A stretch of DNA of 64,000 bases from Oxalobacteraceae bacterium AB_14 (GTDB lineage: Bacteria > Pseudomonadota > Gammaproteobacteria > Burkholderiales > Burkholderiaceae_D), in NCBI GenBank assembly GCA_000381565.1, contig KB906725.1, forward strand, positions 463,727 through 527,726, written 5' to 3'. Below, one piece after another: positions 31,801 through 39,537 of this stretch (positions within the stretch are counted from its first letter, which is position 1; each line of letters opens with the position of its first letter). The notes under the pieces are model-generated. The model saw only the letters and a program-made list of their open reading frames with translations. It was not told the DNA's origin and did not search any database. Both the position numbers and the translations under genes were made by a program.

Positions 31801-33215
31801 TGCTGGCCGCGCAGCGCCTGTTCGGTCTGCGGCATGCGGGTGGCGGTGGGCGACATGCCGCCATACACCAGCGTGATGTCGGCCACGCGCTGCTGCCCGT
31901 CGAGCCGGACCCGCATGCCGCTGTTGACGATCGAGTGGGCGTTGACCTCGCGCTGCGCGGTCTTGTAGGTTTGCGCGTATTCGTCGGCGCCGGTCAGCCG
32001 CACTTGATACGACAGCAGCACGCAGCCGTCGGCGTGCGACCGCCAGTAGGCGGGCAGGTCCAGCAGCGCCATGGTTTTCGGCTCGGCCTGGTCGGGCGCG
32101 GCCACCGACACCGTGGCGCCCAGCGCGGCCAGCGCCGTGTACAGGTCGGAAGGGAAGGGCACGCCCTGCTCGGCGTGCGTGACCACCAGCATGGTGTTGC
32201 CGGCCAGCGTGGCGGCGTTGCGGACGATGCCGCCGGCGGTGCGGCCGGCCATGTAGGCCAGCGCCTGCAGGCCGGCGTTGGGCGCCCGCTCGTTGGCGGC
32301 GTCGAGGAAATCCAGCAGCCTGGCGTATAGCAGGCCGCCGCCCAGGCGCAGCTGGCCGTCCGCCAGGCTCAGCGCGTGCAGTTCCGGCACCTGTGAGATG
32401 TCGATGAACACGTGCGGATTTTCCACCGTGCGCGGGTAGATGCCGATCGAGGTGTTGCCGCCGACCAGGCGCAGGTCGGCGCGGTCGTGGAAGTCGCGCA
32501 TCAGGCCGATGGCGCTGGACACCGTCAGCGGCCGGAACCAGTGATAGCCGTTGGCCGAGTAGTGCACCGGACGCGGCGGCTTGCGCAGCTCGGCGGGGAA
32601 GGCGATCTGCACCGGCGCGACCTGGTCCACCTTCTCGGCCGGATCGACCTCGCACGTCATGCAGCCGGCCTCGTCGACCTTGGGGTCCCAGTCGGAGGCG
32701 AAGGTTTTCTTGAAGCCGTACAGGATGGGGCGGTAGCCGGTGCAGCGGCAGATGTTGCCATCGAACATGGCCTCGATCTCCTGCTTGGTGCCCGGCTTGG
32801 GACCGCGCTGGGCCACGGCGGCCGTCATGTTCATCACCCAGCCGGGGGTGCAGTAGCCGCACTGGGTGCCGTTGTTGCAGGCCAGTCCGTCCTGCACGGT
32901 GCTGATGCAGCCGGACTTGACGCTGCCCGTGCCTTCCACCGTGGTCACCAGCATGCCGTCCAGCGAGGCCAGCGGCCGCAGGCAGGAGTTCACCGAGCGG
33001 TGCTCGACCTGCTGGCTGTCCTCGTTCCAGCTCGACAGCATGACGGTGCAGGCGCCGCAACCGCCTTGCTTGCAGCCTATCTTGGTGCCGGTCAGGCCGA
33101 CTTCGGGCGAGCGCAGGTAATCGGCCAGCAGCACGGTCGGATCGACCGTGGGCAGCTGGACGCGCTCGCCGTTGAGGTAGAACACCAGGTCGGATGTTTG
33201 GTCGGAAGTGGACAT
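28845..33215 (-). CDS. Single-chain xanthine dehydrogenase (FeS, FAD and molybdopterin domains fused)
   Basis: A 1456-residue enzyme oxidising hypoxanthine and xanthine to urate. The first [2Fe-2S] cluster uses Cys48, 53, 56 and 78, and the second uses Cys119, 122, 156 and 158. A FAD-binding domain follows (LRLVGGNTSIGI). The molybdopterin part begins near residue 590, with GGYGGKCGQS, EMGQGLNTKMAQ and the catalytic-Glu segment KEMGEPPMTLA. Bacterial enzymes are usually split into XdhA and XdhB, and this arrangement is the eukaryote-like one. ATG 33215 has CAGGAG upstream; a longer start at 33278 is not supported. No XdhC chaperone is in the window. The purine importer and deaminase nearby support the substrate. 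Confidence 0.9.
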   Translation of the reverse strand: MSTSDQTSDLVFYLNGERVQLPTVDPTVLLADYLRSPEVGLTGTKIGCKQGGCGACTVMLSSWNEDSQQVEHRSVNSCLRPLASLDGMLVTTVEGTGSVKSGCISTVQDGLACNNGTQCGYCTPGWVMNMTAAVAQRGPKPGTKQEIEAMFDGNICRCTGYRPILYGFKKTFASDWDPKVDEAGCMTCEVDPAEKVDQVAPVQIAFPAELRKPPRPVHYSANGYHWFRPLTVSSAIGLMRDFHDRADLRLVGGNTSIGIYPRTVENPHVFIDISQVPELHALSLADGQLRLGGGLLYARLLDFLDAANERAPNAGLQALAYMAGRTAGGIVRNAATLAGNTMLVVTHAEQGVPFPSDLYTALAALGATVSVAAPDQAEPKTMALLDLPAYWRSHADGCVLLSYQVRLTGADEYAQTYKTAQREVNAHSIVNSGMRVRLDGQQRVADITLVYGGMSPTATRMPQTEQALRGQHWDAAALAGAMPVLRQELDALADRYAAHYAQLPDEGYSPAYKRQLAESYLYKFFIAVCAWRGLPVPPALRSAGERGERPVSRGTQAYVSYTDQFPVHVPYVKIEAMLQATGEAQYIHDIPMPPTGMNGAPVQSQVALGSCVYRVPGVDGPASPAEVLAALQALYPGVKDYITAIDVPGAVIDGMAHDDPIFAISVAVSACPDGALPDGYDVRAPLILTGYGQCIGMVVARNEQLAQEAAFHLQKHFCQFRAERPQIELPDTDAARNQLVYLDQPAGAPWYSHIWKITRAGTSLDWVAPRAPEQPDLKRPVVDHQVAIASEIYGAVSCTRTASQQKVGSQIHFYMETQSSYVEPVEDRQVRVYSSTQDANVVQGAVASVLKLPVNKVDVRVRRIGGGYGGKCGQSAFASTIAAVGAWKLNRPLRMAALRQVDTAMFGHRHPALGNYNIAIGDASNPLTHGKLFGFQADYWLDGGRTYDCSFVISDCMSLRSDSAYFIPNWSCTTDVCRTDKTTNTSMRTVGMIQGAIIVEDAIEAAAHSVGLTPEQVRARNLYVQGQVTPYAEPLESCYMREVWEYTLDKADFTRRAAAVEQFNAANRWRKRGISVLPVKYGSGFNLALLEQGGALIEVYSQDGTVLVRHGGIEMGQGLNTKMAQVVAYALNVPIGMIRVAENDTAVVPNPESTGASTGTSFNGLAAQQACGELRGRLEAYCLGLLTANGSEWCAANQINFWDYKDGWRTEVVHNGKKMTMWAVIADKAFNERLNLSAQARVAIDGGTHPDGNLEFKKVDGQPAKEEVDYFTGYTYSAACIEVELDVLTGETTILRADVVYDGGKCLNPAIDVGQVEGGFVQGLGYVTSEDLSYQPADSSTEPSATRPAPGALYTTNTWEYKPPAAQSIPQQMNIMMFPRELAPNAPPDQGDILSAKEMGEPPMTLAVAAFFAIKRAVLAARQDRGHHEWFQLESPATVQRVREACLVDTADLRAL

Positions 33216-33388
33216 GCAGGGCTCCTGTGGCGTGGTTGGTTGGTCCGGCGTGGCAAATTCGATACAGCGGAAAATCATGTGTGGCGCACCGGCAGAATAC
33301 TGGTTCCGCGATGGGCGGCCAACTTAATTTTGCGCAATTTTTGCATGCTAAAAACTCACCAATTAACACCGTTTAAGTTTTTCCCTGA

Positions 33389-33444
33389 TTGACATCGCAG
33401 AATTCGCGATGCTATAGTGAATTTAACAAGTGGAAGCGTTTCCA
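33389..33444 (+). promoter_or_regulatory. Strong promoter with LacI-type operator ahead of a decayed receptor gene
   Basis: A -35 TTGACA (33389-33394), an 18-base spacer and a -10 TATAGT (33413-33418) are followed by the near-palindrome TGGAAGCGTTTCCA (33431-33444). That operator type is bound by LacI/GalR-family repressors with a central CG. It drives only the relic described next. Confidence 0.6.
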
Positions 33445-33498
33445 CTCACGTAAAAAACCACAGACGGACGGGCCACGACCCTTCTGCATGGAGACAGC

Positions 33499-33713
33499 AT
33501 GTTCACAGCCAGCCCCGCTCTGCCGGGCGATGGAAAAATACTTCGGCAAGCGCAGCTACATCGCCGCCGCGCTCTGGTACAAAAAGCTGCAGAGCTACAT
33601 CTACAAGCAGCAGACCGCGTTCAACTTCGCCGGCTTCCCGAATCCGTCGGACGCCCGAGCGCTACACCACCTACGGCCGCCAGTTCCTGCTGGGCTTGAA
33701 CTACAAGCTGTAA
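33499..33713 (+). pseudogene. TonB-dependent receptor relic
   Basis: After a start-like ATG 33499 with GGAGAC upstream, about ten codons lead into a stretch typical of the barrel of TonB-dependent receptors (EKYFGKRSYIAAALWYKK, then LQSYIYKQQTAFNFAGF) in another frame. The frame breaks again near 33650 into a normal receptor C-terminus (PERYTTYGRQFLLGLNYKL, stop). Most of the gene, including signal, plug and much of the barrel, is missing, so at least two deletions occurred. Confidence 0.7.
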
Positions 33714-33723
33714 GCCGGCCCCG

Positions 33724-33797
33724 TCGTTCCCGCGCAAGCGGGAACCCATGCTGAGCCTGCATATTCACGCTGTGTATGGATTCCCGCCTACGCGGGG
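33724..33797. repeat. REP-like double hairpin, copy 1
   Basis: Two hairpins built on CCCGC/GCGGG: GTTCCCGC-GCAA-GCGGGAAC, then TTCCCGC-CTAC-GCGGG about 35 bases later. The same design recurs three more times in the window, always between genes. Confidence 0.8.
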
Positions 33798-33799
33798 CG

Positions 33800-34192
33800 T
33801 CAGCGCGAGCGCGCTTCTTCGCGGCGCTGGATGAGGAAGGACTTCAAGTCTTCGAAGGAGACCGCGCCGCGCTGGGCGCTGTCGATGTGGTCGAAGTTTT
33901 TCTCGACGAAGCCGAGGCCGGCCTTGCGCGCCTCTTCACGGCTCACAGTGTCGCTGCCGTCGAGGTCGGCCTCCTCGAAGCGCTGTTTCAGCTTTTGCAT
34001 GGCCTGGTATTGCAATACCGGGCCGGAGGCGCCGTCGCGCGGCGGCTTGCGCATGGCCGGCGGGATGTAGGGATCGGGATGGAGCGGCGCCGACATCATG
34101 ACCGGCGCGGCTTCCCGGTTCGGCGTCTGGGCATGTGCGCAGGTGCAGGCCGTGGCGGCGGCCAGCATGGCAATGTGGATGAGCAGTTTCAA
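33800..34192 (-). CDS. Small exported EF-hand protein
   Basis: A 130-residue protein with a signal peptide (MKLLIHIAMLAAATACTCAHA). One canonical EF-hand has the loop DLDGSDTVSREE (about residues 76-87). A second, degenerate one is HIDSAQRGAVSFED. A Pro-rich stretch lies between signal and domain. It probably binds calcium in the periplasm, but its partner is unknown. It lies next to the S10 peptidase gene in the same direction, 41 bases downstream of that gene. Confidence 0.75.
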   Translation of the reverse strand: MKLLIHIAMLAAATACTCAHAQTPNREAAPVMMSAPLHPDPYIPPAMRKPPRDGASGPVLQYQAMQKLKQRFEEADLDGSDTVSREEARKAGLGFVEKNFDHIDSAQRGAVSFEDLKSFLIQRREEARSR

Positions 34193-34233
34193 GATGGTCT
34201 CCCCCGCGCGGCGTATCGAGCCTGGCGCATGGC

Positions 34234-35835
34234 TTATGGCGTCACTGTGACGCTGTTGAAGAAATTAATCAAATCCATTTGCTGGGCCCGGCGTGCAGTG
34301 TCGTCCAGATACGTCATATGGCCGCTTGCATAATATTTAAGCACAATGAGCGGATTGGCACCCAAGCGCGCCAGATCGAGTTCGGTCTGGTGGAAGGGTG
34401 TGGCCAGGTCGTGGTAGCCGTTGACCGACAGCACCTTCATGGCCGGGTTGAGCGTCATGGCGGCCGCCAGGTCCGGAATGGTGTCCGGCAGCTGCTTGCC
34501 GTCGTGGCTGAAATCCCATTGCTCGCCGATGTTGTTGCTGCTGGTGTAGCGCGAGCGGGCGCTGTAATGCAGCTCGTCCGACAGGTAGCTGCCGATGCCG
34601 TTGACGAAGGCGGAGTTGATGACCGTCAGCGAGGGATCGCCGTCGACCGTCAGCGCGCTGCCGGTGGGCGCGGCGACGCGGGCGTCGTAGCGGCCCACCA
34701 GTTTGCCCGGCACGGCGTTGCGTTGATAGTAGTCCGGCCCCATGTCGAAGTTCTGCTGCCAGGTCAGCACCGGCAGGCCGGTGTAGCCGACCAGCTGCGC
34801 GATCACGCCGGCCGGCGGCGCCACCCTGCCGGCCAGGTAAGCCGTCATGGCGTTGCGATATTCGCCGGCGGCAAAGCTGCGCGCCTGCTGCACGTAGGCG
34901 CTGAAATCGGTGGGCAGCGGATTGCTGCGCTGGTAGTAGGCGCTGGTGGCGGCATAGGTCGGGATGTAGCCTTCGCAGCTGATGGCGCCCGGATCGAGCA
35001 CGCCGCAGTTGCTGTTGTAGTCCATGATGGACGATTGCAGCACCACCGCGCCCACCTGCACGCCGGCCAGTTCCAGCAGGTTGGCCAGCACCGCCGTGCG
35101 CGGCGTGCCATACGATTCGCCGAACAGGATCTTGGGCGAGGCCTCGCGCTTGTTGACCGCCACGTAGCGCTGCACGAAATCGCGGAAGGCGGCGGCGTCG
35201 GCGTCCACGCCCCAGAAGCTCCGGTTGGTGTTGGGCGCGATGGCTTGCGAGTAGCCGGTGCCGATGGCGTCCACGAACACCAGGTCCGATTGCGCCAGCA
35301 GGGTTTCCTGGTTGTCGACCAGCTGCACCGGCATGACGGTGGCGTTGGGGATGGTGCTGACCAGCCGGCGCGGCCCGAACGAACCCAGATGCAGGTAGAT
35401 GGAGGAGGAACCGGGGCCGCCGTTGTAGAAGAAGGTGACGGGCCGCTTGGCCGCAGCGGCGCCGGCCACGGTGTAGGCGATGTAGAAGAACGAGGCCGAG
35501 GCCTTGCCGGTGCGGACGTCGGTGGCGGTCAGGTGGCCGGTGGTGGCGGTGTAGTTGAACTGCTGGCCGTTGAGCAGGATATGGCTGGCGATGACGGCGG
35601 CGTCTTCGTTGGGCGCGGACAGCGAGGCGCCGGCCAGGCTGGAATAGGCCAGCGTGTCGTCGAAGGCGCCGGGCACCGCCGGCGCGGTGGGCGTGACCGG
35701 GGGCGTGGGTGTTATCGCGGCGCTGGAGCCGCCACCGCCACCGCCGCCGCAGGCGACCAATAACGCGGCGCAGGCGGCAACCGCCGCGGCGCGCAACCCA
35801 AACCGCCATCCGTGCAATTTTGTAGGATTTGCCAC
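34234..35835 (-). CDS. Serine carboxypeptidase-like (S10) lipoprotein
   Basis: A peptidase of about 533 residues. The N-terminal lipobox is LLVACGGG with a Gly/Ser/Thr-rich spacer, so it is a lipoprotein. The alpha/beta-hydrolase core shows FYNGGPGSSS, the nucleophile elbow GESYGT, the Asp in NGYHDLATPF and the His in ASGHMTY, which is the S10 order. It would trim peptides from their C-termini in the periplasm or at the surface. Two GTG starts are possible, 35847 and 35835; GGAGAG fits the latter. Confidence 0.85.
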   Translation of the reverse strand: MANPTKLHGWRFGLRAAAVAACAALLVACGGGGGGGSSAAITPTPPVTPTAPAVPGAFDDTLAYSSLAGASLSAPNEDAAVIASHILLNGQQFNYTATTGHLTATDVRTGKASASFFYIAYTVAGAAAAKRPVTFFYNGGPGSSSIYLHLGSFGPRRLVSTIPNATVMPVQLVDNQETLLAQSDLVFVDAIGTGYSQAIAPNTNRSFWGVDADAAAFRDFVQRYVAVNKREASPKILFGESYGTPRTAVLANLLELAGVQVGAVVLQSSIMDYNSNCGVLDPGAISCEGYIPTYAATSAYYQRSNPLPTDFSAYVQQARSFAAGEYRNAMTAYLAGRVAPPAGVIAQLVGYTGLPVLTWQQNFDMGPDYYQRNAVPGKLVGRYDARVAAPTGSALTVDGDPSLTVINSAFVNGIGSYLSDELHYSARSRYTSSNNIGEQWDFSHDGKQLPDTIPDLAAAMTLNPAMKVLSVNGYHDLATPFHQTELDLARLGANPLIVLKYYASGHMTYLDDTARRAQQMDLINFFNSVTVTP

Positions 35836-35893
35836 TGTGCTCTCCACCAGGCCGTATCACAATTATGATCCCGACTTGCATGAAATGCATCAG

Positions 35894-36373
35894 CTATTTT
35901 TTCCAGAATCCGGCGTGCGCCAGCCGCGCCTCGTCCTCGCGCAGTGGTCCGATGACTTCGGTCGGGCGCTGGCCGCGCGCGAACACCTCGCGGCAGGGCA
36001 GCGACAGCGTCGGATTTTCGGGATCGCTGCCGGTCAGTGCCAGCAGGCTCGCTTCGGACATCGCATACACCACCCGTCCGACGCCGCTCCAGTAGGTGCC
36101 GCCGGCGCACATGGCGCAGGGTTCGGCGTTGGCGTACAGCGTGGCGGTGGCCAGCTGCTCGGGGCCGTGGCGCTGCGAAGCCAGTCGCAGCGCGTTCATC
36201 TCGGCGTGCGCGGTGCGGTCGCTGCTGGAGGCGTTCATCGCCTCGGCGATCACCGTGCCGTCGGCGGCGACCACCATGGCGGCGAAGGGATGGTGGCCCT
36301 CGTCGCGCGAGCGCTGCGCCAGGGCCAGCACGCGGGTGAGGAAGTCGTGGTCCTGATCGGTGGCGTTGCTCAT
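35894..36373 (-). CDS. Guanine deaminase-like nucleoside deaminase
   Basis: A 159-residue zinc deaminase of the cytidine deaminase-like fold. The zinc site is HAEMNA (His and proton-shuttle Glu) and PCAMC (two Cys). Length and layout match the small guanine deaminases, which convert guanine to xanthine. With the xanthine dehydrogenase and the purine-type importer nearby, that is the most likely reaction. A GGAG site precedes the ATG. It follows the binding-protein gene with a strong hairpin between them. Confidence 0.8.
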   Translation of the reverse strand: MSNATDQDHDFLTRVLALAQRSRDEGHHPFAAMVVAADGTVIAEAMNASSSDRTAHAEMNALRLASQRHGPEQLATATLYANAEPCAMCAGGTYWSGVGRVVYAMSEASLLALTGSDPENPTLSLPCREVFARGQRPTEVIGPLREDEARLAHAGFWKK

Positions 36374-36388
36374 ACAGTCTCCTGCGGA

Positions 36389-36419
36389 GGGTCAAGTCTG
36401 GCCTTGCCAGACTTGACCC
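36389..36419 (-). terminator. Strong 14-bp hairpin between binding protein and deaminase genes
   Basis: The perfect arms GGGTCAAGTCTGGC and GCCAGACTTGACCC surround a 3-base loop. There is no T-tract on the minus strand, so it may stabilise the upstream mRNA or attenuate rather than fully terminate. Confidence 0.6.
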
Positions 36420-36429
36420 CAGGTGGGGC

Positions 36430-37512
<1,083 letters not shown>

Positions 37513-37536
37513 ACGGTTTCCTTTGGTGGACATGGT

Positions 37537-38388
37537 TTAGAAGTGGTACTCGGCGCGGACCATCGGCGTTTTCGCGGTGGCGCCGGGGTTGTTGGTGTCG
37601 GGGTTGCCGAACTTGTTTTTCCAGAACTGGTACTCGACGCCGACCTTGAAGGTGTTCTTCGGTGCGCTGACCACGGCGCTCATGTCGTACATGACCTGCA
37701 TGTCGATGTTGGTCTCGCGCGCGGTGTCGCCGCCGAATTCGTTCTTGCCCTTGGTGCCGATGAAGTTGGCGAAGCCCTCGAACGACAGCGGGATGCCGAT
37801 GTTGAACGGGATGCCCCAGGCGGCGGTCAGCATCGGGTGGGTCTTGTAGGCGTAGCGCGGCGTGGCGGCGCCGGTGAAGGTGTTGTACGGCGCGTTGCTC
37901 TCCCACAGCGCGAACAGGCTGACGTCGAGGAAGCCCGGCACGTCCAGCATCAGCGTCGGGCCGGCGACGACCATGCGCTTCTTGGAGTTGTAGCCGGCGT
38001 CGGTCTTGCTGTTGTAGTCGAAGCCGGCGGTGGCGCCGACGCCGCGCACCGGACCGAAGGCCCAGCTCTTGCCGGTGACCTTGCCCAGGTCCAGCGTGTG
38101 GCGGTACAGCGCATACGCTTCGTGCGCTCCGCTCTTGGCGCCGGCCGACGACGGGTCCACATCCGACGACATCAGCAAGTCGACGCTGAAGAAGTTCTTG
38201 CCGTACTTGTAGCCGGAGACGCTGCTCAGGTTGACGATGTTCTTGGTGATGTCCTGGTTGTTGAACGGCTCGGCGAACTTGGTGCCGTAGCGGTAGCTGA
38301 GCGAGGTGTCGCTCCAGTCGGCGGCGTGCGCGGCGCAGGCGCAGCAGGTGAGGAGGGCGAAGGCGGTGCGGGAGGCGAGACGGGACAT
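37537..38388 (-). CDS. Tsx-like nucleoside-specific outer-membrane channel
   Basis: A 283-residue beta-barrel with a signal peptide ending at CAAHA and a C-terminal Phe (VRAEYHF), as barrel insertion requires. Tsx features include the DWSDTSLSYRYGTKFAEP opening and a VGVEYQFWKNKFGN segment near the end. It would let nucleosides or bases into the periplasm for the binding protein encoded 24 bases downstream. Several ATGs cluster at the start; 38388 has the best GGAG spacing, and 38400 is the longest alternative. Confidence 0.8.
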   Translation of the reverse strand: MSRLASRTAFALLTCCACAAHAADWSDTSLSYRYGTKFAEPFNNQDITKNIVNLSSVSGYKYGKNFFSVDLLMSSDVDPSSAGAKSGAHEAYALYRHTLDLGKVTGKSWAFGPVRGVGATAGFDYNSKTDAGYNSKKRMVVAGPTLMLDVPGFLDVSLFALWESNAPYNTFTGAATPRYAYKTHPMLTAAWGIPFNIGIPLSFEGFANFIGTKGKNEFGGDTARETNIDMQVMYDMSAVVSAPKNTFKVGVEYQFWKNKFGNPDTNNPGATAKTPMVRAEYHF

Positions 38389-38439
38389 CATGAACTCCAT
38401 TCAGTGAGATAAGTAGACAGCACGGTTTGTAAGAACTTC

Positions 38440-38455
38440 TTTTGTATCCAATTCG
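38440..38455. promoter_or_regulatory. Shared promoter motif upstream of the porin gene
   Basis: TTTTGTATCCAATTCG matches the motif upstream of the ABC operon at 39503 in 14 of 16 positions. It may be a binding site of the GntR regulator encoded between them. Confidence 0.35.
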
Positions 38456-38511
38456 TTGGAATGATTGGATTCAATCTCATCGACTTCTCTAGCAATTCCC
38501 GGGCCACGCCG

Positions 38512-39264
38512 CTAATACCCGGACAGCGCCTCGGCCAGATTCACTTTCCTGTCCTGCTCATTGAGGTGCAGGCGGGCTTCGATTTCCAGCAGATGGTGTT
38601 CGATCAAATGGGTGGCCTCCTTGATTTTTCCCTGCTCGATCAGGGTGGCCAGGTCCTGGTGCTCGTCGTTCTCGCACATGGTGGCGCCGGGCGCTTCGTA
38701 CAGGGCGATGATCAGCGAGCAGCGCGACACCAGCTCCGCCATGAAGCGTTGCAGCACCTGGTTGCCGGCCAGTTCCGCCAGCAGGATGTGGAACTCGCCG
38801 CCCAGGCGTATCCAGCCGGCGCGGTCGCCGGTGCGGCGGGCCTGGTCCTCCGCATGCAGCGCGGCGCGGATCTGCCTGAGCGAGGCGGGGGTGGCGTTGC
38901 GTATCACCAGTGGCACGATCTCCCGCTCGATGGCGCGGCGGGCGGCGAAGATGTCGCGCGCCTCCTCCGGCGTGGGCGAGGCGATCACCGCGCCGCGATT
39001 GGGCCGCAGCTCGATGATGTGGTCGTGCGCCAGCCTTTGCAGCGCCTTGCGCACGGTGGTGCGGCTGACTTGATACAGCTCGCAGAAATCGGCTTCGCCC
39101 AAGTGGGTGCCGGGCGGCAGGCGGTGGCTCATGACGGCGTTGACGACCGCGCGGTAGATGCGCAGGTCGACGGCGGTGGTGCCGCGCTTGGTGGCGGCAG
39201 GCGCGCCCACGGCGATGGCCGCCGGCGCGGCCTTGCGAGGTTTGCGTTTGCCTGGTGATGGCAT
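38512..39264 (-). CDS. GntR-family regulator (FCD domain)
   Basis: A 250-residue regulator. The basic N-terminus (PSPGKRKPRK) is followed by a winged helix-turn-helix (LGEADFCELYQVSRTTVRKALQ, split around residues 60-80). The all-helical FCD effector domain follows, with metal-type residues in GGEFHILLAELAGN and the closing LIEHHLLEIEARLHL. ATG 39264 has GGAGA upstream. Lying between the purine import genes on both sides, it probably senses a purine or breakdown product and controls both promoters. Confidence 0.85.
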   Translation of the reverse strand: MPSPGKRKPRKAAPAAIAVGAPAATKRGTTAVDLRIYRAVVNAVMSHRLPPGTHLGEADFCELYQVSRTTVRKALQRLAHDHIIELRPNRGAVIASPTPEEARDIFAARRAIEREIVPLVIRNATPASLRQIRAALHAEDQARRTGDRAGWIRLGGEFHILLAELAGNQVLQRFMAELVSRCSLIIALYEAPGATMCENDEHQDLATLIEQGKIKEATHLIEHHLLEIEARLHLNEQDRKVNLAEALSGY

Positions 39265-39502
39265 CGATCGATTCTCCGTGAGGGTGGTACTCACACTGCA
39301 TAAAGCAGGAACCATGCTAACCACATCGTGTACAACTGGCGCTGCGGATCTGTCTTGTATTGTGTACGAAAATACTTTGTCTTGTCCTCATTTTTGCGCG
39401 CTGCGCACTTATTTGGTGAGGAAGTGTGTCATATTTAGTGCACTCTTCCGCCCAAAACGGAGCGTTCCGGCGGATTTTGACTGGCATGCTAATTGCGTCT
39501 GT

Positions 39503-39518
39503 TTTTGTATTCAATTTG
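39503..39518 (+). promoter_or_regulatory. Shared promoter motif upstream of the ABC importer operon
   Basis: TTTTGTATTCAATTTG lies 20 bases before the ATPase start and is overlapped by TTGTATACGA. Related TTGTGTACGA (about 39360) and GTGTACAAC (about 39329) elements sit further upstream in the AT-rich 273-base gap. This arrangement suits a GntR-type operator region. Confidence 0.35.
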
Positions 39519-39537
39519 TATACGATGGGGGGAGCCG

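Noticed and set aside
28932..32330. Plus-strand frame of 1132 codons antisense to the dehydrogenase
   Set aside because: Its composition is dominated by His, Gln, Arg and Ala without any domain. It is typical antisense noise in high-GC genes.
28612..33369. Very long second minus-strand frame of 1585 codons over the xanthine dehydrogenase
   Set aside because: It is a GC-rich shadow frame. The other frame shows all xanthine dehydrogenase domains, and this one shows none and a low-complexity Arg/Gly/Ala composition.
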